From assembly GCA_022592445.1 (NCBI GenBank), contig JABYQR010000280.1, positions 1 to 61,142 on the forward strand: 61,142 nucleotides of DNA, written 5' to 3'. Position 1 is the stretch's first letter, and every line of letters begins with the position of its first letter. Source of the stretch: Cytidiella melzeri. Taxonomy: Eukaryota; Basidiomycota; Agaricomycetes; Polyporales; Irpicaceae. Of the stretch, positions 21,993-33,694 are shown one piece after another. A program made the translations under genes and the position numbers. The notes beneath the pieces are model-generated. The model made no database searches, was not told the DNA's origin, and saw only the letters and a list, made by a program, of their open reading frames with translations.

Positions 21993-23461
21993 TTAGCCCC
22001 CAATCAGTGTTTCGCGGGCTGGGTACATAGTAGTATAACTCAACTTACCTGTGTCGTTTATATGAACTGTATCAATTCCATAATGAACAGTACCCTTTGG
22101 ATGCTTATGCTCCCCGCGCACGTACAGGCAGTGCACCGCGATAGGCGGCCGTACGTTCTTGATGAAGTTCTTTTGAAACCATGCGAACCTTATCGCCTCA
22201 TCCCCTAACTTGGAGACGAAGACCATCGTCCTCAGCGACGTCAAAGCCAGGATTTGGCCCTGACAACCTTGCCAATTTTACCCTATGACGTGGTTCGCGT
22301 AAGTGCGGATCACCTCGGTGTCCACTACGATGGTGTCGACGAGCGGAATTGAACTATGGAACAGCTGAGCTGGCGCATAGAAAACTATGCGAGGAGCGTT
22401 TTTGGGAGGTAGCAACGACCCGTCCATTGGCATGTCGACAAAGATTTCCAAAACTGTGCTCAATTGATTCGCTTGAAAACTTGACTTCTATAGCAGTCAA
22501 GAACACATACCCTTCGAGTTTTGGACTGCTCGGCTAATCGTCTCAAAACCTGCATCCAGGCATATAGCCCCATCCGGGCTTTCGCCATGATAATGACGAA
22601 GCAAGGCGGTGATTATGCCCAAGACTGCATGCCAGTCTGCTTGAACACCGAGTGCGAGAGCCTGAGCGAGCGAGTGAGCATGGTCATACGAGCAAACTCG
22701 TGTGACATGGCACAAGGCCAGGAACGCAACGAGCGCATTGTCTTTGCACTGGCGTGCGTAGATGGATAACCCCGCTTCCGGGAAGTTAATAGGGAACGTT
22801 GGATTAAAGCCCCAAATGACGCGCTTCAAGCCGAGATGTCGCAAGCGAGGCAAGCTGGCTAGTAGAGTCATAAGATCGGAGAGTCGAGGGAGTAGACATC
22901 GTCAAGTGTGACTTCGGTGATAACAACTGGGCAACGTCCTGGGTAGTTCCTGGTATATCGAGGCTCCCCAGATGAGATGGTCCGTAAGATGCTTGGGCTT
23001 AGGTCTGGTGAGGGAAAAGGACCGAAGTTCTGCATCAGGTTAGCTCTCTGAGGAGAGGGTGTACGCGATGTATCCAGGGGAAACGCATCTGAGGCGGGCC
23101 TCCAATCCTAACAAACAGTTGCTTGATGCAGCGGCTGATGGGTATGTATTTCGGAGGGTGTGGTGCATGTAGGAAATTCAAGCAAAACATGGATATCGCG
23201 GGGATTTCGTAGCGAAAGGCGGAAGAATAGTTGAGGTCGACACCTGTTGGCCCAATCGATGCAGACGAGAGCACAGGTGGCCAACGTGCTCCTCCTTATC
23301 TGCTCCCTGTTCAACGAGTCCATAATATGTTTCCATCTGGGAAAGGATAGATATTTCGGACCTGGGATATATTCAGAGTGGGCAATCAAGAAGTCCAGGA
23401 TGTCGTCGAGTAACTCTGGTGGAAGCTTCAGAGCAGTATATGTAGTGTCGATGGGATGCAT
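21993..23461 (-). pseudogene. F-box-like paralogue 3, degenerate
   Basis: Sequence similar to F-box genes 1 and 2 is spread over several frames: LPPELLDDILDFLIA and TLATCALVCIDWANRCRPQL at 23461-23160, a shift near 23185, FPWIHRVHPLLREL ending at a stop near 23037, LPRTLPSCYH near 22930, MTLLASLPRLRHLGLKRVIW from 22871, then LVDTIVVDTEV and TSLRTMVFVSKLGDEAIRF in further blocks with a stop between. At least three frameshifts and two stops break it and introns do not explain them. Confidence 0.75.
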
Positions 23462-24127
23462 GAGACAGCGTAGCAGCTAACGATCAATGAGTAGGGTGGT
23501 CAAAACACGGTAGCTGTCGCACGCACCGTCGTATTACCAGCATAATGGTACTATTTTAGCAGAGATGATGTTGAGAAGAAGAGGGGAGTCGGCAGAATGC
23601 GGGTAAGAGATGGAATCTAGGAAAACGTATATGTCTGCAGATGACGAGCAGCAGGTCCTGTGTGACGCCGCACATACGGTGTCGACGTTCAGTGGTATGT
23701 TAGTGTTGTGGTTTGTGAAACAAGTGACACTGGCAGACCTGAGGATGAAAAGTGCGTATACCTCTACGATACACCAGCGTAGATCAAGTTTGGAATGCAG
23801 TTCGTCGTACAATATGTCTTGAAAAGGTGACTATAATGTCTGACATAGAAAATGATCTGAGAATCGCTATACATCGCTGGATATCAGCTAGCCTTGTACA
23901 ACCCCAGCAGAAATCATGTACGTTGCTGTGCATACGACTGCCCAAAGGCAAATAGGTTACGAGGAAAAGTGTATGAGGTCTATGCTGTATGGAGGGGTAT
24001 CGAAGAAGTGGCGATTTCCATGATTTCGTCCAGTGGCAGAAGAAGTTAAAAATCCAATGAATGACTAGGAGCGAGAGACGAGAGGCAAGAAGAAATATGT
24101 GACAGAATAAACACAACCAGGACTCGA
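23462..24127. other. intergenic, no supported gene
   Basis: A 92-codon minus-strand ORF at 23534-23812 has no recognisable motif. The rest is probably 3' UTR of the next gene. Confidence 0.35.
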
Positions 24128-25472
24128 TCAGACAACGCTGAGACGCCTCGACCATTTGCTTGTCTGCCTTGTGTGACCTTTGCTAGATTTGCGTCGCGAG
24201 GCCTGCCTCTGAACGGTATGATCAGGCGCCGAATCGTTGACGGGGGACCTAGGATTGGTCATGGTGTCGGAGGAGCCATTCACTGGGGATGTCGGAGACG
24301 CCGATGGGAAAGCCACCGTGGACGACGGAGGCGACGATGTGCCTAACGTGGTATTTGCACGTAGTCTGCCGGAGCTTGTAGTTTTGACTGTACAGACAGT
24401 CTCGCTGCGCTTTCTCAATGCAGAGACACGAGGGACTGGAGGTGAACCGGCCCTTATCAGTTCATCTAATCGAGGGTACTTGCTTGCCTCGACAAGAAAC
24501 AAGTGGTTAGGGCCAGCGACAGGAGGAGATGGTTCCAGCCGTATCGCGGTCAACGAAGGGTTAGAAGATATTTCCAGAAGGCTGGAGTTCCACGCGGCCG
24601 GAAGCTGCGCCGAGACAACTCGCAAGGACGGAGCACGCGAGAGTGACGCCACAAATCTCATACATGGACTCTCCTCAGCGGTGCTGTTCATGAGCAGCGG
24701 GGAGCTGAAGGTTCTGCGCGGTCCAGATGGTAACCGGAAGCCAACATGAACAATTTCCTAGGTTCTCGCTGTGAGCAAGAGCATCGTCAAAGAGTCAACC
24801 AGCACTTACCAAAGACTGCCAGCGCTCCATCACGGTGCTCAAGCATCCCATGATGCTAGCTGGGCCCGGCAACGTGAGATAGGCGTCCGCAGCTTTGCGA
24901 ATCGTAAGAGACTTGACCGTTCCCAGTGTCGACAACGTTGTCAAGCCCTCACAAAATGCCTTCGTGGCCGACGAACTGTCCCCTAAGCCATGTCTTTGCG
25001 TGGCAGCTATCGTCATGTCGAACGCCTCCAGAGAGCAACCGGGAATGTTCACGTGTTGTATAAGGCCTCTGAATTCAGCCCATGTACCCTCGATCCGTAA
25101 GCTCTTGACACGCAGCGCAAGATCCAAACGTGTGGATAGCGTTCGACAAAGGGCAGCACATTGTGCGGGTGTGGACAGATGTATACGGCAGTACAGCACA
25201 GCCGCCCCGATGCGAGCAAAAACTCTGCTAACAAGCAATGGGGTATATCGATGAACGCGTCGGCCGGCCCTAGAGTGGTTCACCAAGCTGGTTGTCCGAG
25301 GTAACAATGTCTGAGGGGGGAAAGGGCGGGAAGGGAAAGGTGTGGAGGTTGAGCGAGGTAGATTCGCCTGAAAGGTTGCAGGAAGGGGGCTGGAGGAACT
25401 ATGAGGTAGTATTGCGAGAGCAATGACCCGCTCAAGCAGCTCTTCGGGGAGTGAAATGAGAAGAGCGGCCAT
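24128..25472 (-). CDS. F-box-like protein with Ser/Thr-rich C-terminus
   Basis: Two exons (24810-25472, 24128-24757) joined by a 52-nt intron with a GTAAGT donor give 430 residues. The start MAALLISLPEELLERVIALA resembles an F-box helix 1, followed after a Pro/Ser linker by YTPLLVSRVFARIGAAVLYC, the LVSR pattern common in basidiomycete F-box-like proteins. The second half is Ser, Pro and Thr rich with basic clusters (QASRRKSSKGHTRQTSKWSR). An upstream in-frame TTG at 25532 is not a likely start. The family is inferred from pattern only, and it is not a close paralogue of the 17-23 kb F-box genes. Confidence 0.65.
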
Positions 25473-26088
25473 ACTTAGGCAGCTGTGAGAGCCAACTAGG
25501 TCATCTGCAGCTGGCAGTTCGAAATGCCACAATTTCGTACCTCGTCAAAGTCCTGTAGTGTCTGGTGCGGTGCTAATGTCCAAATCGTATTGGGTTACCC
25601 AACTCCAGTCCTTGGCACAAGTGTCAGCTAGTTTTGAGGCTGACCGGGGGGTCCGGTGTCAGCACAGCAGTGAGCGGCACCGGTGGGAGGTAAATATTGA
25701 GAATGAGGGTAAGAGAAAGTCCGAAAGAGTCGCCAGGAGCTCTGAGAGTATGGTACAGATGAGAACTACCAACGTCGCATTCTTTTGCAGCAGAGGTGTG
25801 AAGTGAGTGTCGTCGTTCAAGTTCAATCGCAATGAGGTTGCAGCCTCTCCATAGGGCCGGCCCGCCTTACCCGTAGAGAAATAATTATGTAAGCAGCGCA
25901 TACAATCGACTCCAAAGTGTGCACTTACTTGCAGCTGCAGTTGCGCAACCTTGCCATATTTTTCATCAGATGTAGAGGCAGAGTAGACGGCTTTCAAAGC
26001 TTCGTTGCCCCAGGATTAGTTGTGAGCTGATCTTTGTGAACTGGGCATCTTTGAGTACTATTGGGTAGACTGCAAGAACAGATCATAC
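25473..26088. other. intergenic between F-box-like gene and tRNA-Val
   Basis: Promoter-side sequence. A minus-strand ORF at 25659-25997 has no motif I recognise. Confidence 0.35.
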
Positions 26089-26162
26089 GGGCCGATGGTG
26101 TAGTTGGTTATCACTTCTGTCTAACACACAGGCGGTCCTCAGTTCGAACCTGGGTCGGCTCA
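26089..26162 (+). tRNA. tRNA-Val (anticodon AAC)
   Basis: 74 nt with a full cloverleaf: acceptor GGGCCGA / TCGGCTC, D-arm, anticodon stem CTGT/ACAG with loop CTAACAC (anticodon AAC), T-arm CTCAG TTCGAAC CTGGG, discriminator A. No intron. A TTTTT run two bases downstream (26164-26168) is a Pol III terminator. The sequence is identical to the two minus-strand copies near 37.1-37.3 kb. Confidence 0.95.
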
Positions 26163-26469
26163 CTTTTTGATCGTGCATAACACTTTCATACCCTGCCCAA
26201 AACACTGTCTACACATATTGCAGCCGCGTCGCTTAAGTAGTGGTCTTGACATCAATCGATTGTTCGAGTGATTATTTGAATCGGTTGCGTTGACAGTAAA
26301 AGCGGCGTTCGTTCCAAGAAAGATATTATTGTACATATCTTCGCAGATGAATCTCCGACTGGCAAATGTCTGTCATGTACTTATATTTCCCTGCGTGTAT
26401 CTGGGTGCAATCTATAAAAGATAGCTGTCGACTGAAATCGGAGAGGTGGGATATTATGATTGACGTTTA
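26163..26469. other. intergenic between tRNA-Val and the ML-domain gene
   Basis: No gene seen; AT-rich, probably the 3' flank of the ML-domain gene. Confidence 0.35.
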
Positions 26470-27209
26470 CTAGGTGCGAAAGTCGACGAGAATATCTAGG
26501 CAGAACATAGGGTCATCTTCAGCGGTGAAACCACGCGCGTTGACTGTGTACAGTGCTGGCAGTGGGAGACCTTCATGAGCAATCCTTGAAATGACATCGG
26601 AAAGCTGAGATACCTTTAGGCACTACGCTCGGTAGCATGACAGTTTGAACAAGGGCCTGTTCGCCCCTTTCCACGGGACAACTGACATTGGCTTGTTGGT
26701 TTTCCCTAGTGTTGGGTTGCATTAGCTGGCTGATTTTTCGATTTGCATCTGAGGAGGAATGTCGTACGCCAGTTCGCAAAGATCAAAGGTACGCTTCAAT
26801 ATTTGTATCAACCCAGCCTTGACCACTATATCTGCAATGGCTCCATGCTTTCCGAGGAAGGACATATCGATGCCAAGTCGTCAGTGGAGGCATGCTGGAA
26901 CTTGAGCAGAATTCGTACAACAATGTCCTGCAAGACTTCCCCGTCCATCACGATAGTTATATTCTTGCCCGCCGTCGGAGTATCGGGATATATCTCGATG
27001 CTTTTCACCTGTACTGCATCGGTTGCTTCGCCTAATGATGAATTCCAAACATGAGATACTAGTGGCAGGTAATCATGGGAATGGAAGTCGAGCGCACCGC
27101 AATTCTTGTACGAGAACTTATCGCTTGGCTTTTGCTGCGAGGGCGTCAGGATAACACCGGATGCCAGACAGCCCGAAGCAAAACTAAGCAGGCTCAGCCT
27201 GACTTTCAT
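26470..27209 (-). CDS. ML-domain (NPC2-like) phosphatidylglycerol/phosphatidylinositol transfer protein
   Basis: Four exons (26919-27209, 26768-26847, 26614-26705, 26470-26570) encode 187 residues, a normal size for fungal PG/PI transfer proteins. MKVRLSLLSFASGCLASG is a signal peptide, so the protein enters the secretory pathway. The ML domain shows FSYKNCG, SIEIYPDTPTAGKNITI, then GAIADIVVKAGLIQILKRTF, DLCE, NVSCPVERG, LYTVNARGFTAEDDPMFCL. Cysteines at NCG, DLC, VSC and MFC are the expected disulfide positions. It probably binds and moves lipids or sterols in vacuole or extracellular space. All introns are 43-71 nt, GT..AG, frame-preserving. It is divergent from MO25. Confidence 0.93.
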
Positions 27210-27938
27210 GGTGTCTGATAAAGCGGGAGTACAACGATGAGTGGAGGAGAGGCAGAAGTGCACTGCGGACTTGCTCCCCGCAGAAGAGGTGATTGCGACG
27301 GGCCGCCCATGGCCATATCAAACCCTAAGATGTGAAGGAGGGTAAGCACCGTCAAGTGAAATGCGCAACTCGAAGTGTCAACCCTGAGATCGAGGCTGGC
27401 TCGGGATGCTTCTTCCTCAGTGCAAGCATAACGGCGACATGGGGAGCACACTGCATTGACTAGGGCATAGTCCTGTGCGGTAGTCCATGATATCTCCTTC
27501 AAGCACTGATCTCCCGAAATTTCGCGAGAGAGTGGCCAGTGGAATTTTCAGCAGAGCATGGGGAGGCTCCGAGTTGCCGTTTGCTGAGCCCATACCTGTG
27601 CCCATGAGGCGCAAAATGATGCGCTCAATTTCCCGCCGATCATACCAGATTAAGACAGAGGCGCGCGTTGTCTCTCAAACGAACCAGTCCTACTTCAACC
27701 ACCCACCATTGCTCGCCATTGCCTCCGACTCCTGACGTCGCCTTGCGTTCGACCCATAGTCTGACTTAGTCGGTCTTGCTATTACAAGCTGACTCAGCCT
27801 CTGACGTTTCAAAGCAGCAGCAGTTCAGCAGCTGTATTTGGATTACGGTCTTAGCATCTCAGACGCAACCGAGTCCATCTCGTCCTTGTTTCCTACCGTC
27901 ACCTCATATTCTCTCCTACTCATACTCGCACGACAGAG
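27210..27938. promoter_or_regulatory. divergent promoter region, ML-domain gene and MO25
   Basis: 729 bp between start codons. Pyrimidine-rich tracts precede the MO25 ATG (TCATATTCTCTCCTACTC), typical of fungal transcription starts. No ORF with a family motif. Confidence 0.4.
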
Positions 27939-29373
27939 ATGAACTTCTTCAAGACCAAGCCTCGAACGCCCCCAGATCTGGTCAGAGGCCTGAGGGATGC
28001 CTTGCCTCGGCTTGAGCAGGGAGCACCGGGAGGGGAGACGCGACGTAAGGTATGTACGTCCGTACGCTGGACCCCCGTATACATCTAACTCCTCTCAAAT
28101 ACTCGACCAGGCCAACGACGATGTGTCGAAGAATCTGCAACAGATCAAATCGATCTTAGTCGGTGACGGAGGTGCGAAGTCTCTACTGGTGACCATGACA
28201 CCCTTGTGGCTACCTTCGTACGGAATCGTGTTTGACCATACTCTATATCAGACCCTCTACCTGAGCTGATTGCACAGCTTGCGCAAGAGACATACTCGAC
28301 CGACCTCCTCTACCACCTTCTGCTCAACATTCAGCGGCTAGATTTTGAATCACGGAAGGATGTCGTTCAGATATTCAACACCCTCCTACGAAGACAGATC
28401 GGCTCGCGATTTCCAACTGTGGAGTACCTGTGCAACAAACCCGATGTACTGTTCACGGCGTTTCGCGGGTATGAGCACGAAGAGGTCGCTTTGAACACAG
28501 GCATGATATTAAAGGAAATGCTGCGACACGAGGCTCTCGCTAAGCTTCTCCTTCACTCTGATGAGTGCGTACCTTTTTTTCACTCGGACAAGAATACTAA
28601 GCTGGCGTAACTAGGTTTTACAAATTTCCGCACTACATAGAATCCACAACATTCGGAATATCATGCGATGCATATACCAATCTAAAGGAAACTTTGACAA
28701 GGCATAAGCCCATGGTTGCAGAGTATCTGGACAAGAACTACGATCGGGTTTGTCTTCATCGCAGTCACCTCTCGGTATGCTTCCGCTGACCTGGTGTTTT
28801 AGTTCTTTAATTCCTTCACAACTCTCATCATGTCGAATAACTACGTTACGAAACGACAATCGTTGAAGTTGCTCGGCGAGATATTGCTAGATCGAGCAAA
28901 CTTTAATGTCATGACCCGCTACATCGGCAATGAGGCGAATCTGAAGATGATGATGAACTTGCTCCGAGACAAGAGCAAGAACATTCAATTTGAGGCCTTT
29001 CACGTGTTCAAGGTCAGGAAAGCTCCTCAGGCTGCCTTGCCTGACATCTCATGACTTATGTATTCGTTTTGTGCCAGGTATTCGTCGCAAACCCGAAGAA
29101 ACCGCCACAGATTGAGACTATCCTGCGTAGGAATAGGGAGAAGTTACTTCAATTCTTGAAGAGCTTCCATAACGACAAGGAAGGTATGTCGCTACATGCG
29201 TCTTCTATGATAGTCCACTTACGAATGCTTCTGCATGTGTTCACGCTGTAGACGAACAATTCACCGTAAGCTTTCTCAGTTGTTTTTCACACTTCACATC
29301 GTGTCTTACCACGCCGTTTGTTTCGCAGGACGAGAAGCAGTTTCTCATCGTTCAAATCGAGCAGCTTCGATGA
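27939..29373 (+). CDS. MO25 / HymA family scaffold protein (CAB39-like)
   Basis: Eight exons (27939-28049, 28111-28171, 28252-28564, 28615-28747, 28803-29012, 29078-29183, 29252-29265, 29329-29373) give 330 residues, close to human MO25 (341). Diagnostic segments: [110 protein letters not shown], ending [16 protein letters not shown]25 proteins are armadillo-like helical scaffolds that activate GCK-type kinases; in fungi (Pmo25, Hym1, HymA) they act in polarity and septation signalling (MOR/RAM network). Exon 7 is only 14 nt. The copy appears intact. Confidence 0.96.
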
Positions 29374-30012
29374 TCCCAATCTCCTAGATTTGCATCCTGT
29401 ATCTCCACGGAGGATCCCTGAACACCATTGCCACCCGGCTCTGCATAGAGAGCCCGTTGTACCACCACGCACAAGTCATCGTTCTGCCTCCGCACGCAGT
29501 CTCGCTCACGAAATCGCATACATTCCAATCCACAGACAATTCAGGATACGCAGGCCCATGGGTAATCACATTAGTGGCGCACACCCCGATTTCTCTCGTG
29601 GACTATACTGTTGATTTATTCTATCGTTGCTATCGTCTACTCGTCTGCTCGTTTCATTTATCCGTATTGATCGTGTGTCGTGGCCTCTCCCATTCATTTC
29701 TTCAGTTCCTTAACAGTCCTCGCACCTGCACATCTGCTCTCCGAAGCGATCCTATGGGCTCGCCAACGACTGTACTGTCTGTCGTACCCAATGTAGTCTG
29801 ATACACCTGTAGTTCCGGCTGTTCGTGTCGTAGTCGTAATCTCTGAATCCGTGCACAAACATACATATCCTTTGATCACTCAGTCACACATGGTACGTTC
29901 CAGTTGTGAGAGAACTGCGAAGTCATCGGTAGCGCTGCTTTTTGTTCGTACAGAAGTCCTGTAGTGACGCCTACCAGTGTCTTCAAGGCACTTCCAACGC
30001 GTAGCGCGAGGT
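29374..30012. other. convergent intergenic region (MO25 and lactonase 3' ends)
   Basis: No supported gene; contains both 3' UTRs. Confidence 0.4.
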
Positions 30013-31320
30013 TCATGGCAACCAGACAAACCCAGACCTCTGAGCAATCTCCGTGTTCTGCGCCACCTGCGTCAAGTTCGCACCACCGTGTGTTCTCTTG
30101 AACATGATCGTACCCGCACTCCCCGCCACACCCGACGCGATCAAAAACTCGTTCTCGGGCCCACCGAACTGCATACCGCGAACCTGATCGATGCCCGTGT
30201 ACACTTGCTGCAGGAGTCTCAGCTGGGGCTCGACGGCGAAGATGGCAATAGTGTCTCCGCGGGGGTCAACGTTCCCGGTGTTGCGATTGGAGGTGTAGAT
30301 GAACGGTTGGGGGAAGGAGGGCGAGGCTTCTGTGAGCAGAATTTCGCCGGCGTGCATGTCGGAGCCTGCGGGTAGGTTTGGCGGGAGGATAGAGAGGTTG
30401 GCCAGGAGCGGGGAGGTACCGTTTGGAGGTGACGGGATGAGTTGCTGGGTGAGCGTGCTGGACAACTCGTGCAGAGTGAAGAGCGTGTTGTCTGTGGAGG
30501 GCGACAAAGGAATGATAAAACGGTCAGAGCGTGTTACTTGTGACAGTGGTCTATTGAGCGCACCTCGGAGTACGATATGTCTCGGGCCGCTGCCAGTAGG
30601 CTGCGAAATGAAGCCTTGAATTTTCCAGTTCCCTGGAGAGCCGTTCTCGACAAGCCTCCATATTTTGTCTGCGCCCTATCGACATGTCAGTCACTAGTAG
30701 GGCTTCATGTTGTAGCACGGATCTGTACAGACCAAGTCCGGGACGAAAACTTCGTTGTTGTGCTGCACAGCCATGTGGGGATGCGAGACGTTTGCAGGAA
30801 AAGTGATCAGCTTTGCGGAAGACGAGAAGTGCAGAGGGTCCATCGTGGTTGGAATAATCATCCCATTTCCAGTGTCGTACTATAAGGTCGAAATTAGATT
30901 CCATGTAAGGCAAGCCACAGCACAAGACATGAAGCGGCCTACATTCATGATTGCGACCTGGCCGGTCGTAAGAGGTGCAGTGAAGGCTGGGCTGTCACCC
31001 TCAGAACTAATTTGGTCGATGGGTCCTGTCAAAACTCCTTGAGGCCCAATCACAAAAGACTGTAGAGCTCCTGGAGAATCTTCGTTAACGGCACTGTTTA
31101 TATGTCGAACAGGCCACAAGTGAGGATCTATATCTACTACGATCCACAAAACACCGACGCACTAAAGAATGCTCTTATTGGTAGGATGGAGCGTGATCCA
31201 CGAGGGATTCAACCCTGTTGGAGACTGGTTCAACAGTGTCAACGACGACGTGTCCGAGTTGAACAGATAAGATGCGACAAAGGAGGCGTATCCTCCAGCT
31301 AGGATGGTAAAGTTGACCAT
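30013..31320 (-). CDS. beta-propeller lactonase (6-phosphogluconolactonase / carboxymuconate cyclase-like)
   Basis: Five exons (31163-31320, 30943-31093, 30733-30879, 30564-30675, 30013-30491) encode 348 residues, all junctions in frame. The start MVNFTILAGGYASFVASYLF and blade motifs LNPSWITLHPTNKSILYAVN, VSHPHMAVQHNNEVFVPDLG, GSGPRHIVL, FTLHELSSTL, PFIYTSNRNTG and VRGMQFGG follow the Lactonase family (seven-bladed propeller, PF10282). Family members hydrolyse lactones such as 6-phosphogluconolactone or muconolactones; the substrate here cannot be told from sequence. There is no clear signal peptide, so cytosolic location is likely. It is convergent with MO25. Confidence 0.9.
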
Positions 31321-32234
31321 AGCTTCGGCGAATAGTGATGGGGACGGGAGACATCCTTCGAATAACGAGACCATCGCAGACTATATACCTCCCCATTGCG
31401 CTTCAAAACTCCCAGAGAGAAGACGCAAGACTTTGCGACGTGACCCGTTGGCCGAGGCTGTACCGGCATGCTGCATGCTAGACAAGCATCACATGGCCAT
31501 GGAGGGCCACTTCGTGAAAGAGCTGTGAGATCAGTGAACAATGGTTGTAGCGATGTGACCGGCATCAGTGGAGCGGAAGCCCGTTGGAACCCAGAGAAGC
31601 AACATGGCGACAAGTCGGTGTATACTGAACGAGAATTTCGGGGACAATGGGCTCAGTGGGCCTTCCAACAACGAGGTTTCGTGTGTAGCGGAAATATTCC
31701 GCTGCTTCCACCTCGAAACGCGTCGAATGAGGGAAGGATTTTTGCCTCTGGAGAACAGCAGCTAAGCCGGTGTGAATTGAGTCCGACCGAGTAACAGTGG
31801 TCATATTTGCTTGCACCTAAATTCTGCAGAGGTGAAGAATCATTGAGATAGAAGCGTCACGCCAGTGTAGCACACAACTTACAATGACTTGCGTTTGACA
31901 GATGCCAGCTGGCGGACTCCCTGCGAAATCACTATATAACGATGCAATCGTTCATGCAACCTGAAAGTGAGTCTAGTAAATGAAACATTCAGTAACTTCA
32001 TTGATCAGCCCGGTGATTCATAAAGGATCTGTACTGTGAATTGCTTGATGGCAGGGGCTAGCTTGATTATCAAGTATACAACAGTAAGATTGAGGCATCA
32101 CCATATTGAGCTCTGGACACGAGTTTGCGAGTGAGGCGTGAACGCATGTGGGCCATACATTTTGTGCGTAAAGGTGCGCAGTCGATAATGTGGAATCATA
32201 CAAATAACACCCCGGAAACGAGGGACCTGTGAAC
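31321..32234. other. intergenic between lactonase and eL24
   Basis: No supported gene. Overlapping short ORFs at 31299-31816 are on both strands without motifs. It includes the lactonase promoter and the 3' flank of eL24. Confidence 0.4.
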
Positions 32235-32866
32235 CTAACGGCCGCTCTTCGAACCCTTCATCTGCGCCTTCGAGACCTTTGGACCACCGGAGGGGGCAGT
32301 TCGCTGAGGCTGAGGGGCGAAGTCAATGTTAATAATGCTAATGCTGGACATTCGAGGCGCACCTTGGTCTTCTCCTTCTTATCCTCCTTAGCCTTCTTTT
32401 CGGCCTTCGCCTTGGAAATAGCGGCAGATCGTGCTGAGAGACGCTCCTGTGCGCTCTGGTTTCGCCTTGCGGCAATGGCAGCGAGGTCGGCACCAACAAT
32501 GCCACGCTGGTGCTTCACGGTCTTGCGCGACCTCTTCTTCGCAACCTCTTCCGTAATACCCTTCTTGTGCATACGACGGTATGCTACTGTCCAAGCGATC
32601 TTACGGGGGTTCTTGCGTTGCAGGAAAAGCGATTCATTCTTGGAGGTGGAGAAGCGGAAAACCTGCAATAATTGGTGGTCATCCAGTAGCCATGATCAGT
32701 AGGAACGGCAAGATGTGTTCGCACCTTGCTGTCTCCACGAACAAACAGACGGCCCTTGCTAGGGTAGATACGGTAGCCGGAGAAGGAGTCGATTTCGACC
32801 TTCTGTACTCATAAAGAGACTATCAACATCTGAGTCTGGATGTGAACGAATCATAGCACGCACCAT
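32235..32866 (-). CDS. rpl24: 60S ribosomal protein eL24
   Basis: Four coding exons (32864-32866, 32725-32802, 32363-32662, 32235-32309) give 151 residues. The first coding exon holds only the ATG: ATG is directly followed by a GTGCGT donor and joins KVEIDSFSGYRIYPSKGRLF. Other landmarks are FVRGDSK, FRFSTSKNESLFLQRKNPR, IAWTVAYRRMHKKGITEEV, KKRSRKTVKHQRGIVGA and a Lys-rich tail ending KGSKSGR, all typical of eukaryotic eL24. It is a component of the large ribosomal subunit at the subunit interface. An intron right after the start codon is common in fungal ribosomal protein genes. Confidence 0.97.
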
Positions 32867-33694
32867 CTATATGCAAGAAAAACAATGTCAAGGTAGGAGT
32901 GAGCAATGCATTCAAACGTCAAGTCCACCCAGAACAAGCCGCTAAGACTATCACAGGGTCATTCAGCACCGTCCGTCATCCAACTTCGCCCACGCCAATC
33001 CACCTCCATTCCGGCCACATCTTCTCCCAACCCATTTTCAAACCCCTCTGCTGGCCTATTCGTGCGACATAGAGACATATTTGCGTGCTTACCTTGAAGA
33101 ACGGGTGGTTTGTTGGGCCTTTGGCGAGTGTCGGTCAGTCGGTGTGCTGCTCGCAGCTGTAGACGCCGAGAGATAAACCCGATTAGCGCTAGTCTCGTGA
33201 TGGAAAGGCGCATCAAAGATGACGGCGGCCATGCCAAACAGGGGTTAAGTACTGTGCTTGAGCTCAAGCAACGATACTCTACAGACTAGATGCGAGGTTA
33301 GCATTTAGTGACTTTGAGGCTGGTAGTCATGAGCCATAGAGAGATGTTCTATGGATAGCAAAGCGCGACAACTACCGTTTATAGTCTCCCGCCACGTGGT
33401 TACGTAAGATAGCTGGCGTTGAGCCCTTAGTTCCTGGACCAGATCTGCATATTGACCAGAACCTCGTCCAAACATTAGTCTGCAAAGGCCGTTGACCAGA
33501 ACAATCGCGGGAACAATTTCTTTGAAGTAAGTTACCACAGCACTTTCTTTGTTGCCCTACCAGCTAACCATTGTTATTATCAGGGGAGCTGGCCACAGTC
33601 AAGCACTGTGGCAGCGTGAGGATGCTGCAGCAGCTCACGACTCCATTCTAAACCCTGTATACTATACTCATCAAATCCATCTGCTCTATTTCTC
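32867..33694. promoter_or_regulatory. divergent promoter region, eL24 and exonuclease
   Basis: 828 bp between start codons. No gene seen. The eL24 5' UTR probably lies just above 32866 in a T-rich stretch (on the gene strand) typical of ribosomal protein promoters. Confidence 0.35.

Noticed and set aside
21993..23461. F-box paralogue 3 as an intact multi-intron gene
   Set aside because: Frame changes fall inside segments that are continuous exon in both paralogues, without donor/acceptor pairs.
25472..25532. Upstream start for the F-box-like gene at 25532
   Set aside because: The codon there is TTG, and the ATG at 25472 leads directly into the F-box-like motif.
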